A stretch of 24,415 nucleotides of DNA from DASZJY01 sp036260255 (GTDB lineage Bacteria > Actinomycetota > Acidimicrobiia > Acidimicrobiales > AC-14): assembly GCA_036260255.1 (NCBI GenBank), contig DATAAF010000056.1, positions 1 to 24,415 on the forward strand. Reading direction: 5' to 3'. The notes beneath the pieces are model-generated. The model was not told the origin of the DNA. It saw nothing but the letters and a program-made list of their open reading frames with translations, and made no database searches. Positions within the stretch are counted from its first letter, which is position 1; every line of letters starts with the position of its first letter. Of this stretch, positions 15,036-21,974 are shown piece after piece. Position numbers and translations under genes: made by a program.

Positions 15036-15683
15036 ATGGCACGTGGCGGACGAGCTGACCGAGGGGCGCGGGTGAACGGGCGCCTGGCTGTCGCCATCAT
15101 TGTCGGGACAACGCTCGCTACCGCTTGTGGAGGGGACGGACCGCGTGGCGAGCAACGCCCGGGCGCTCTCCGCCGCCAAGTCGTCGCGCTGCTGGCCAGC
15201 CGCCCGCAGGACATGACGGCACCGCTGACGAGCCAGCATGGCCGAGTGGCCGATGACGGCGAACGACGGCGCCGACGAGTGCGCCGGCTGCAGCGGTACG
15301 CGCTCAACCCCGCGGTGAAGCTGGCTGCCTGGGCGGGGGTCCTACCGGGCTACGTGGTGATCGAGACAAAGGGAAGGCGCACCGGGAAGCGGCGCCGCAA
15401 CGTGGTCGGGATGCACCTGGAGGGGAGCACCGGTTGGGTCGTGGCCGAGCACGGCCGCCACGCCGGCTACGTCCGCAATCTCGACGCCGATCCCGACGTC
15501 CGGATCCGCATCCGGCGTAGGTGGCACGGCGCCCGGGCGTACGTCGATGACCGAGACGACGCCCAGGCGCGTCTCGACGCCTTCGGCCGGCCGGGCCATG
15601 CTGCCGCCGTCCGCCGCTTCGGGACGGAGCTCACGACCGTCCGCTTCGAGTTCCCGACCTCGGCTCCCGAGGGTGACGCCTAG
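15036..15683 (+). CDS. Ddn-like (deazaflavin/F420-dependent nitroreductase family) protein with possible lipoprotein N-terminus
   Basis: Residues from about 85 on match the split-barrel F420H2-dependent quinone/nitroreductase family: PGYVVIETKGRRTGKRRRNVVGMHLEG, then WVVAEHGRHAGYVRNLDADPDVRIRIRRRWHGARAYV and the C-terminal FEFPTS. The family reduces quinones or nitro compounds with F420H2 at the membrane. Start choice is open. ATG 15036 has GGAGG 9 nt upstream; GTG 15072 has GAGGGG 5 nt upstream; both precede a hydrophobic stretch ending LATACGGDG (26-34), which looks like a lipoprotein signal with Cys31. ATG 15213 would give a conventional 156-residue cytosolic protein but has a poorly spaced ribosome site. 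G/C at third positions is lower in the extension (about 70%) than in neighbouring genes. Confidence 0.75.
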   Translation: MARGGRADRGARVNGRLAVAIIVGTTLATACGGDGPRGEQRPGALRRQVVALLASRPQDMTAPLTSQHGRVADDGERRRRRVRRLQRYALNPAVKLAAWAGVLPGYVVIETKGRRTGKRRRNVVGMHLEGSTGWVVAEHGRHAGYVRNLDADPDVRIRIRRRWHGARAYVDDRDDAQARLDAFGRPGHAAAVRRFGTELTTVRFEFPTSAPEGDA

Positions 15684-15693
15684 CCGATCACGG

Positions 15694-16401
15694 TCAGCGG
15701 TCGGCGTCCGAGCCTCCGCTCGTGGCTCGTTCCGCCTTTTCCGGCTCCAAGATCACGCTGAAGAGCTCGTGGATCACCCGGTTGGGAACGACGATGTCGG
15801 TCGACTTGGCGTAGAAGAGGAGGCTCAGCATCCGGTGCGGCCCTCGCCGCACGGAGCGCCGGACCAGATAGTCCCAGTCGATGTCCTGGTTGGCGAGGAG
15901 CGACAGGGCGTCGTACCAGTGCCGTCCGGTCTCCTCCTTGTGCGCCAGCGCCTTGATGATGATGAAGTCCTCGATCGGGATCGCCCGGACCTTGACGCCC
16001 TCGAAGTCGCGCTCCGTCGCACGTTCCAACATCTCGTCGTCCAGCAAGACGTCTCCCGACGAACGGAAGATGACGTCGACGAGCACGCCGTCCTTGACCG
16101 CTTTGTAGAGCCACTGCGGCTCGGTCTCGTCGGTGACGAAGCCGGCGCGCTCCAGCGCGGCCAGTGCCGGGCGAGCGTCTTGGCCCTTGACCAGCAGGTC
16201 GAGGTCGTGCGTGAACCGGGGACGTCCGGCCAAGGCGGCCACGACGCCTCCGATGACCAGGTAGGGGATGCCGTCGTCCTCGAGGGCGTCCACCGCCTCC
16301 CGGAGGACACGTACGAGCGTCTCCTTCTCGACCTCGCCCCTGCCCTCCCAGAGCCGGCCGTAGAGCTCGGCGATCCGGCGGGGATCCTCCTCGTCGACCA
16401 C
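15694..16401 (-). CDS. Nucleotidyltransferase-fold protein (AbiEii/DUF6036-like)
   Basis: This 235-residue protein has the polymerase-beta-type nucleotidyltransferase core: IPYLVIGGVVAALAGRPRFTHDLDLLV (45-71), with the GG helix start and catalytic Asp66 and Asp68, and a third acid at Asp109 in VLVDVIF. IEDFIIIKALAHKEETGRHWYDALSLLA (143-170) is the helix typical of MNT/AbiEii-related proteins. Relatives include antitoxin-like and toxin-like transferases, but no partner toxin or AbiEi is adjacent, so a toxin-antitoxin role is only a possibility. The GTG start lies 32 nt after the methyltransferase stop, suggesting co-transcription. No clear ribosome site is visible. Confidence 0.75.
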   Translation of the reverse strand: MVDEEDPRRIAELYGRLWEGRGEVEKETLVRVLREAVDALEDDGIPYLVIGGVVAALAGRPRFTHDLDLLVKGQDARPALAALERAGFVTDETEPQWLYKAVKDGVLVDVIFRSSGDVLLDDEMLERATERDFEGVKVRAIPIEDFIIIKALAHKEETGRHWYDALSLLANQDIDWDYLVRRSVRRGPHRMLSLLFYAKSTDIVVPNRVIHELFSVILEPEKAERATSGGSDADR

Positions 16402-16433
16402 AGTCAGATTCTGCGCACACTGGCGCCGCTGCG

Positions 16434-17267
16434 CTACTGGCTGCTTGGGGAGCCGGGGCTGACCGCCAGGTAGGCGAACCGCGACAGCCGACGTTCGACC
16501 GCCAGCTGCTCCGCCACCCGGAGTACGTCCTGGTGGTCCTCGTAGGCGGCCTGCCCCTCCAGCTGGCGGAGCACCTCGGCCCGGGCCGCCCGCGCCCGGA
16601 GGCGCCGACCCGAGAGGACGGCCAGGCTCTCGGTGACGTTCTCGGTGATGCGCAGGTCCAAGCCCACCGCGCCGATGAGCCGCGTGTCCTCCCCCAGCGG
16701 GGCGAACACGTAGTGGCCGATCCGGCTGCGGGAGGCGACCTCGTCGTCCGAGATGAGCCCGGTGAGGGTGATGCAGTCGGTGAAGAGGAGGCGCCCGCCC
16801 GGCTTGAGGACCCGGGCCCAGTCGGCCAGTGCCCGTTCCCGATCGGCGAGGTGGTTGATGGCGTCGAGGCAGACGACGGCCTCGAACGACGCGTCGTCGT
16901 ACGGCAGTTGCCCGTCTGCGTCGACCTGGTCGAACTCGACCTTCCCGGAGAGCTGCTCACGCCGGGCGAGCTCGTTGCCGTACGCCACCGCCTCGGCACT
17001 GCAGTCGACGCCCACGGCCGCGCAGCCGCTCTCCCGTGCGAGGAAGATCGTCGGGCCGCCCGACCCGCAGGCCACGTCGAGCATCCGGTCGGCGGGCGTC
17101 AGCTCCAACCAGGCGAGGAAGCGCCGGTGCTCGTCGGCCGTGGACCAGTTGTTCTGCCCGATGTCCTCGCCGTAGGCCTCCGCGCGGATCTCGGCGTAGA
17201 CGGGGTCGGCGAAGTGCCCGTAGACCCGGTCGTAGTGCTCGCCGTCGGGAGTCTCGTGACCGACCAC
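16434..17267 (-). CDS. SAM-dependent methyltransferase, class I
   Basis: This is a 277-residue Rossmann methyltransferase. Motif I is MLDVACGSGGPTIFLA (62-77), followed by the acidic end of strand 2 (AVGVDCS, 84-90), VDADGQLPYDDASFEAVVCLDAINHL (115-140, motifs II-III) and LKPGGRLLFTDCITLTG. The N-terminal EHYDRVYGHFADPVYAEIRAEAYGEDIGQNNWSTADEHRRFLAWL resembles sarcosine/dimethylglycine and small-molecule methyltransferases, so a small-molecule substrate is likelier than nucleic acid. GTG 17267 is chosen because AAGGGGGCGG lies just upstream; ATG 17336 would add 23 residues without similarity. It is probably in one transcript with the nucleotidyltransferase and divergent from the S51 peptidase gene. 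Confidence 0.85.
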   Translation of the reverse strand: MVGHETPDGEHYDRVYGHFADPVYAEIRAEAYGEDIGQNNWSTADEHRRFLAWLELTPADRMLDVACGSGGPTIFLARESGCAAVGVDCSAEAVAYGNELARREQLSGKVEFDQVDADGQLPYDDASFEAVVCLDAINHLADRERALADWARVLKPGGRLLFTDCITLTGLISDDEVASRSRIGHYVFAPLGEDTRLIGAVGLDLRITENVTESLAVLSGRRLRARAARAEVLRQLEGQAAYEDHQDVLRVAEQLAVERRLSRFAYLAVSPGSPSSQ

Positions 17268-17387
17268 AGCCGCCCCCTTACGAGCCGTCGTTCGGGTGAA
17301 GCCTCGAACGCTAATGACGGGCGTCGACTCCGGCAACGCCGCCGCCGGAAGAATGCCCCGGAATCTCGTCCGGGCGGGGCCGCACGG

Positions 17388-17393
17388 TAGCGT
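17388..17393 (+). promoter_or_regulatory. -10 box of leaderless promoter before the S51 peptidase
   Basis: TAGCGT ends 8 nt before the ATG at 17402. No Shine-Dalgarno is present and no -35 is obvious. Confidence 0.4.
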
Positions 17394-17401
17394 TCCCGCC
17401 C

Positions 17402-18067
17402 ATGAGCGGACCGCTGGTGCTGGTGGGCGGCGGGGAGTGGCAGGAGGGCTGCACCTTCGACCGCGGCCTCTTGGCCGACGCCGGCAACCCCGAGGTGCTC
17501 GTCCTCCCGACGGCGGCCGCCTTCGAGCACCCCGAGCGGGCGGTGGCGACGGCCGAGAGCCACTTCGCCGGCTTCGGAGGGCGGGTGCGCGGCCTCATGG
17601 TCCTCCACCGGGCCGAGGCCGAGGACCCGGCGAACGCCGAGGTCGTCCGCAACAGCCGGTTCCTGTACCTGGCCGGCGGCTCGCCCATGCACCTGCGGTC
17701 GGTGCTCAAGGACTCGCCCGTCTGGGAGGCCCTGGTCGCCGCCTGGCACGACGGGTCGGTGCTGGCCGGGTCGTCGGCGGGGGCCATGGTGCTCTGCGAC
17801 CCGATGGTCGATCCCCGGGGCGGCGCCTTCACACTCGGGCTGGGGCTCCTGGTCCAGATGGCGTTCATCCCCCACCACGACACCTGGTCGCCCGAGAAGG
17901 CCAGGCGCACGATCGACCTGGCCCCCCCGGGCCTCCCCGTCGTGGCGGTCGACGAGCAGACCGCGATCATCCGCCGCCCCGAGGGCCCCTGGACGGTCGA
18001 AGGGGTGGGCAAGGCGGTCGTCTTCGTGGACGGCCACGAGGCCGCCCTGGAGGCCTTGCCGCGTTAG
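17402..18067 (+). CDS. Peptidase S51 family protein (cyanophycinase / dipeptidase E-like)
   Basis: This 221-residue protein has a class-I-amidotransferase-like fold. The nucleophile elbow is GSSAGAM (123-129, Ser125). LYLAGGSPMHL (89-98) is the conserved strand-turn before it, and IPHHDTW (156-162) and VVAVDEQTAI (180-189) supply likely His and acidic residues. The family includes cyanophycinase and aspartyl dipeptidase; this short form is nearer the dipeptidase-sized members. There is no signal peptide, so it is cytosolic. No cyanophycin synthetase is present, so storage-polymer turnover is not implied. The ATG follows a TAnnnT box by 8 nt. Confidence 0.83.
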   Translation: MSGPLVLVGGGEWQEGCTFDRGLLADAGNPEVLVLPTAAAFEHPERAVATAESHFAGFGGRVRGLMVLHRAEAEDPANAEVVRNSRFLYLAGGSPMHLRSVLKDSPVWEALVAAWHDGSVLAGSSAGAMVLCDPMVDPRGGAFTLGLGLLVQMAFIPHHDTWSPEKARRTIDLAPPGLPVVAVDEQTAIIRRPEGPWTVEGVGKAVVFVDGHEAALEALPR

Positions 18068-18074
18068 TCGGCGG

Positions 18075-18096
18075 TCGGTGATCGTCACCGACTCGA
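18075..18096. repeat. 22-bp sequence shared with the 3' end of the downstream cyclophilin gene
   Basis: Identical to 22193-22214 and containing the inverted repeat TCGGTGA-TCG-TCACCGA. After one skipped base, GGTCAC also matches. At 22193 it encodes the last residues of a cyclophilin; here it is non-coding, 8 nt after the S51 peptidase stop. It could be a gene relic or a shared hairpin acting as a terminator. Confidence 0.6.
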
Positions 18097-18134
18097 GGTC
18101 ACGCCGGCGCCGTCGTCCTACCAACGTCCCGCCG

Positions 18135-18195
18135 GCGGCCGCCCAGCAACTCGTCCACGCGCTCCAAGCTCGGGCCGATCCCGGGCCGCACGGTC
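18135..18195 (-). pseudogene. Relic of an SRPBCC/AHSA1 gene 3' end
   Basis: Read on the minus strand this encodes RPGIGPSLERVDELLGG, which lines up with the C-terminal helix DGIRQSYERLDELLAG of the SRPBCC gene at 14021-14500. The DNA also matches at roughly four bases in five over about 40 bp. No other part of such a gene is present; to its right lies the start of the IDO-like gene on the other strand. The frame continues past the expected stop to 18099. Short length keeps confidence moderate. Confidence 0.45.
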
Positions 18196-18228
18196 GCCGG
18201 TGTGAGGAAAAGATGCGAAACTACCGGT

Positions 18229-19533
18229 ATGACCGTTTTAGTCATATCGAGCAATTCAGCCGATCTCTTGGAGGCAACCCCTGCTTCCCGAGGCGCCGCC
18301 TTCGACGCCAAGCGGCTGGCCGAACGTCTCCGCGCGTCCTACGAGGTGGATCTCGGCGATGTCGCCGCGTTCCTGCCCGACCGCGTCCCCCTGGACGAGC
18401 TCCCTGCGCCGTTCGACCGGTACCTGTCGGCGTGCGACGAGCTCCCGGCCCGGTACCCGGAGGAGAGGGGCGGGGTCCGGGGCTGGCTCGGGCGGGAGTT
18501 CGCGTGCGAAGACCCGACCGTGACACGCGCCGTCGCCCGGCTGAGCACCGGCGAGCGCGAGACGCTGATGACAGCCCTGAGCGCGCTCGGCCATACCTAC
18601 CGATGGGACCGGGTCCCCCCGGCGCCGGCCCGGTTCGAGGAGCGCCGCGTCCCGTTGCCTCCGGGCATCTTGGCGCCGTGGGCGGCGTTGGCCCGAGTCT
18701 TGGACCAGCCTCGGGTGGGCACGACCTGGAGCCTCCACCTGTGCAACTGGAGGAGCGTCGATCGCCCCGGGGGAGCTGCCTACCGGCCCGAGGAGTTGAG
18801 CACCGAGACCCTGCGCGTGGCCCGGAACTGGCTGCCGCCGCCGGTCGCCGCCGACCTCGAGCGGTTCTCGCTCTGCTTCGTGCTGATCGAGGCCCGCGGA
18901 GCGGCGGTCCTGCGGCACGTCGTCCACGCGATCGACGCCGCCGCGTCGCGTCGCCTCGACGACACATGGGTGGCGCTCGAGGCGCTGCAAGGGGCGATCA
19001 GCGCCATGACCCTGGCCTTCAGCTTGAACGTCCGCAAACGCACGGTTGACCCGGGGACGTGGCTGAGCTTGGTGCAGCCGACGTTCGCGTGGTCGGCCGA
19101 GATCGACGAGCCGGGGCGCGTGGAGGGTGGCCCGAGCGGGATGCAGCTCCCGACGATTCAGGCGCTCGACTCAGCCTTCGGGATCGCCGGCGAGTCCACC
19201 CTCGCCCGGTCGGCGGTGGCCGGGCGCCGGCTCATGCCCAAGCCCCACCGCCGGTTCCTCCAGACGATCGACCTGGCTGGTCCGCTCCTGCGCCGGTTCG
19301 TCGTCGACGCCCGCTGTGACGACCTCACCCAGCAGTACAACCGGTGCATCGGCGGGCTCGTCAGCTTCCGGGCCGTTCACCACTCTCGTGCCCTGCTCTA
19401 TCTCCGCAGCCGGAGCGACGACACGAGACGCGTCTCGACCGGCCTGACGATCGGTCTGGACGACGACGCCCTCGCCGTTGTCGAACGCACGATGTCGGAG
19501 CGCACGCTCGAGACAGAGGCGGCGCTGCTGTAG
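18229..19533 (+). CDS. Indoleamine 2,3-dioxygenase-like haem protein
   Basis: This 434-residue protein carries the IDO landmarks in order: GGPSGMQLPTIQALDSAFGI (300-319) for the GGSAGQSSxxQ signature, LMPKPHRRFLQTID (335-348) for YMPPxHRxFL, and LVSFRAVHHSRALLYL (377-392) for the proximal-haem segment, where His384 aligns with the haem-ligand histidine. Differences stand out. The arginine that holds the tryptophan carboxylate (RPYLSGW in human IDO1) aligns with Gln283 in LVQPTFAW, and the GTGGT loop reads STGLT (403-407). The substrate may therefore not be tryptophan. PrnB-type relatives are an alternative. ATG 18229 is chosen; GTG 18202 would add nine residues. The first codons are unusually A/T-rich, with TTA and ATA, and no ribosome site is well placed. 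It is convergent with the LysR gene. Confidence 0.7.
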   Translation: MTVLVISSNSADLLEATPASRGAAFDAKRLAERLRASYEVDLGDVAAFLPDRVPLDELPAPFDRYLSACDELPARYPEERGGVRGWLGREFACEDPTVTRAVARLSTGERETLMTALSALGHTYRWDRVPPAPARFEERRVPLPPGILAPWAALARVLDQPRVGTTWSLHLCNWRSVDRPGGAAYRPEELSTETLRVARNWLPPPVAADLERFSLCFVLIEARGAAVLRHVVHAIDAAASRRLDDTWVALEALQGAISAMTLAFSLNVRKRTVDPGTWLSLVQPTFAWSAEIDEPGRVEGGPSGMQLPTIQALDSAFGIAGESTLARSAVAGRRLMPKPHRRFLQTIDLAGPLLRRFVVDARCDDLTQQYNRCIGGLVSFRAVHHSRALLYLRSRSDDTRRVSTGLTIGLDDDALAVVERTMSERTLETEAALL

Positions 19534-19553
19534 TTGGACGACGGGCGACGCCG

Positions 19554-20420
19554 TCAGAGGCCCTGGAGCAACGGTTCCAGAGGCTGGGCCGACGGGCCCT
19601 CACACCACAGGGCGGCGATCTTGGCGATCGTCACAACCGGCTCGACCGGGACGTAGACGACCTCGGGGAACCGAAGGGCGAGGTGCTCCCCCGAGAGACC
19701 GACCCCGAGACCGGTGGCGATCGCCAAAGCCTGGGTCTGCGCGTCACTCACCTCGTGGCCGATCCGCAGCGTGAATCCGGCGTTGAGGCACGCCTGGAGG
19801 TAGTTGTCGAACACCACCGGTTCCATGTACCGGGGGAACATCACGAACGGTTCCGAACGCAGGTCGGCCAGCATCACCACCGGCGCCCGGGCGAGCGGGT
19901 GGTGAGCCGGCAGGATCGCGATCAACCTTTCGTCCCTGAGCGGCATCGACGCCACCTCGGCGGTCAGGGGCTCGGTGAGGCGGCCGAGGACGACGTCGAC
20001 GCGACGATTCACCAGCGCGGGGACCTGCTCCGCTTGAGCCAACTGGCGGATGACCAAGTTCGTCTCCGGGCACGCCGCACGCGCCCGACGCAGCAAGGCG
20101 AGCACGAGGTCGTAGAGCCCGCCGTAGGAGTAGCCGATGCGCAGCCGACCCACCTGGCCCCGTCCCGCCCGCCTGACCTCCCGGACGGTCTCCTCGGCCT
20201 CGGTGACGATGCTCGAGGCGTTTTGCAGTAGCAGTTGGCCGGCGTTGGTGAGGCGGATGGGGCGGACTGAACGGTCGATGAGCTCGGTCTCGAGCTCTCT
20301 CTCCAGCTGGCGGATCTGCTGGCTCAGCGACGGCTGGGCGATGTGGAGACGCCTCGCGGCACGGCTGAAATTGAGGTCCTGCGCCAGAACGAGGAAATAC
20401 TGGAGATGCCGGAGCTCCAT
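19554..20420 (-). CDS. LysR family transcriptional regulator
   Basis: This is a 288-residue LTTR. The winged-helix N-terminus is MELRHLQYFLVLAQDLNFSRAARRLHIAQPSLSQQIRQLERELETELIDRS (1-51), with linker helix to about 85. The effector domain follows: VGRLRIGYSYGGLYDLVLALLRRAR, LPAHHPLARAPVVMLADLRSEPFVMF and AIATGLGVGLSGEHLA. The ligand is unknown. It ends 20 nt from the convergent IDO-like gene, so it is not the classical divergent arrangement with that gene. The upstream region has direct and inverted repeats that may be its own binding sites. The ATG follows a TATAGG box by 9 nt, consistent with a short or absent leader. Confidence 0.93.
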   Translation of the reverse strand: MELRHLQYFLVLAQDLNFSRAARRLHIAQPSLSQQIRQLERELETELIDRSVRPIRLTNAGQLLLQNASSIVTEAEETVREVRRAGRGQVGRLRIGYSYGGLYDLVLALLRRARAACPETNLVIRQLAQAEQVPALVNRRVDVVLGRLTEPLTAEVASMPLRDERLIAILPAHHPLARAPVVMLADLRSEPFVMFPRYMEPVVFDNYLQACLNAGFTLRIGHEVSDAQTQALAIATGLGVGLSGEHLALRFPEVVYVPVEPVVTIAKIAALWCEGPSAQPLEPLLQGL

Positions 20421-20818
20421 GTTCGCCGTCCTATAGACGCTCGACAGACATTACTCGACTGTCCGGCATCATTGGGAGCGCCTCTGACGGCATCAATGTC
20501 TGGTCTTGGACGGGCAGAAAAAAACGTGATCTAGTGGGATGGATCGATGAACGGATCACGGATCGGCTGGCGGATCGTGCCGCCCGACAGATCTCGGGCT
20601 CGGATGCCGACCACACCAGCCGAACACTTGGTTTGCAGATGGGGAGGCGTCGCGTGCAGTGGGGTGGGGTCCTTCCTGGTGCTCTCCTTCCGACGCCGGC
20701 CCTAGCGTAGGACAACTTCGCGGCGAACCACCGGCAGCGGTGGAGAGGGGGACCTTCGAGACTGTGACCAAAATCACCCCATTCGACGTCGTGCTCGTCG
20801 CTCGGGGACCCGAGCGGT
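20421..20818. other. Gene-free stretch upstream of LysR and GGDEF genes
   Basis: This 398-nt interval holds repeats rather than a clear gene. CTCGACAG (20440-20447) and CTCGACTG (20454-20461) form a 14-bp-period direct repeat. AGACATT (20446-20452) and AATGTCT (20495-20501) form a wide inverted repeat. GGCATCATTG (20465-20474) and GGCATCAATG (20489-20498) repeat at 24 bp. TTGGAC-N18-TCTAGT (20506-20535) could be a plus promoter, followed by four GGATC(A/G) units (about 20540-20576). A 58-codon GTG ORF (20534-20710) has no ribosome site or recognisable product. TAGCGT at 20703 may be a -10 for the GGDEF gene. Confidence 0.5.
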
Positions 20819-21730
20819 ATGGGACCGGCCTTGGGCAGTGACATCGTGATGGAGTGGCTCGTGCTCTTGGAGGCCGAGGACACGGCAGAACGGTCGACGA
20901 TAGACCCATCGAGCTTTGCCCGGTTGGTGTCTTCGTGGGCGACTCCCGAACCCACGTCGCTCTACACTCCGACGCGCTACGCGCTACAGGTTGCGGTGAG
21001 CGCCACCGATGCGCCGTCGGCGCTTTCTGCCGCGATCTCGCGTTGGAAGGACTGCCTTCGTCGCACCGCGCTCCCCGAGTGGCCGCTCGTGCGGGCCGAG
21101 ATCATGACTCCGGAGGAGCTCGAACAGGAGTTGCAGGCGCTCGAGTGGGGCGGCAATGGCGAGGACGCTCCCGCACGGCTCTGCCCACTTGCCGGCGATG
21201 TGGCGGCAGACGACCTCTTGCGCCGTGCCTTCCACGATCCCGTCACCGGTCTGCCCAGCCGCGAGCTCTTCCTCGACGGCGTCCGTCGGGCGCTGGCCAG
21301 CCGCACGTCGGCATCGCCACCGCTGGCGGTGCTGGTCGTGCGCATTGAAAGGTTCGAGCTCGTCGACGGGTCTCTCCGGCGCTCACTCGCCGACGAGACC
21401 GTGGTCGCGGTCGCCGGCCGGCTGATCGAGATGGTCCGCCGCGGTGACACCGTGGCCCGTGTCGGTCCCAGCCAGTTCGCCCTGCTGGTCGAGGTCCCGA
21501 ACGGGGAGGACGCCGACTGCCTGGCCCGCCGCATCGTCGACTTGTTCCACTGCCCGCCGCCCGGCGGCGGGCGGCCGCTCGGCCTGAGGGCCACCGTCGG
21601 AGTGGCGATGTCGACGTCGACCGATGACGCCGACCAGCTGATACTCGTGGCGGAGTGGCGGTCACATTCGCCCGAGGGGCGGGGGGCGACCTTGTCAGAG
21701 CTTTCGGAACCGAACCCGGAGAGCCGGTAG
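20819..21730 (+). CDS. Degenerate GGDEF-domain protein, 3' end probably frameshifted
   Basis: The 303-residue product has an N-terminal alpha/beta domain (about 11-100: MEWLVLLEAED...RYALQVAVSATDAPSALSAAISRWKDCLRR...LVRAEIMTPEELEQE) and a GGDEF domain (138 on: HDPVTGLPSRELFLDGVRRAL). The signature loop reads GPSQF (216-220) in place of GGDEF, so cyclase activity is not expected; an RxxD-like RRGD (207-210) remains as a possible c-di-GMP site. After AE (279) the frame gives WRSHSPEGRG, unlike the family. In the -1 frame from 21655 the DNA reads VAVTFARGAGGDLVRAFG, matching the usual last helix and strand. One lost G at GAG-TGG (21653-21658) explains this. Start: ATG 20819; ATG 20849 is also possible. 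A 25-codon GTG ORF (20764-20841) overlaps the start. Confidence 0.8.
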   Translation: MGPALGSDIVMEWLVLLEAEDTAERSTIDPSSFARLVSSWATPEPTSLYTPTRYALQVAVSATDAPSALSAAISRWKDCLRRTALPEWPLVRAEIMTPEELEQELQALEWGGNGEDAPARLCPLAGDVAADDLLRRAFHDPVTGLPSRELFLDGVRRALASRTSASPPLAVLVVRIERFELVDGSLRRSLADETVVAVAGRLIEMVRRGDTVARVGPSQFALLVEVPNGEDADCLARRIVDLFHCPPPGGGRPLGLRATVGVAMSTSTDDADQLILVAEWRSHSPEGRGATLSELSEPNPESR

Positions 21731-21733
21731 GGG

Positions 21734-21762
21734 TCGACCCACGCTCTCGACGCGTGGGTCGA
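21734..21762 (+). terminator. Terminator-like hairpin after the GGDEF gene
   Basis: TCGACCCACGC (21734-21744) pairs perfectly with GCGTGGGTCGA (21752-21762) around a 7-nt loop, 3 nt after the stop codon. No long U-tract follows. Confidence 0.6.
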
Positions 21763-21897
21763 TCAACGTTCCGCTGGCCCTCCGGACCTGCGGCCGGGCC
21801 GGCACACTGCTCGGGCGCACCGTCGTGGTCGGGGTCACATCGCGTGCGTCGCGCTCTGGGCGGTGGCGGCGACGCGACCACAGCATGAGCTCTGACC

Positions 21898-21925
21898 TTC
21901 ACCCCTTCCAGGTCGGGACTATTCT
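21898..21925 (+). promoter_or_regulatory. Possible promoter of the BldC-like gene
   Basis: TTCACC (21898-21903), a 16-nt spacer and TATTCT (21920-21925). Transcription would start near 21932, giving a leader of about 43 nt that ends in a ribosome site. The -35 is weak. Confidence 0.4.
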
Positions 21926-21929
21926 CGCG

Positions 21930-21941
21930 GCATCTAGATGC
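21930..21941. promoter_or_regulatory. 12-bp palindrome at the predicted BldC-like transcription start
   Basis: GCATCTAGATGC is a perfect palindrome lying directly after the TATTCT box, a typical repressor position. It stands out because the surrounding DNA is AT-richer than the rest. The binding protein is unknown; autoregulation by the downstream gene is possible. Confidence 0.4.
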
Positions 21942-21974
21942 ATAAGCGTTCCCTCTAGTAGAAGGGATGCCCTC

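Noticed and set aside
15694..17267. AbiE-type or toxin-antitoxin defence system
   Set aside because: Only a nucleotidyltransferase fold is seen; the partner is an ordinary small-molecule-type methyltransferase and no other defence gene is present.
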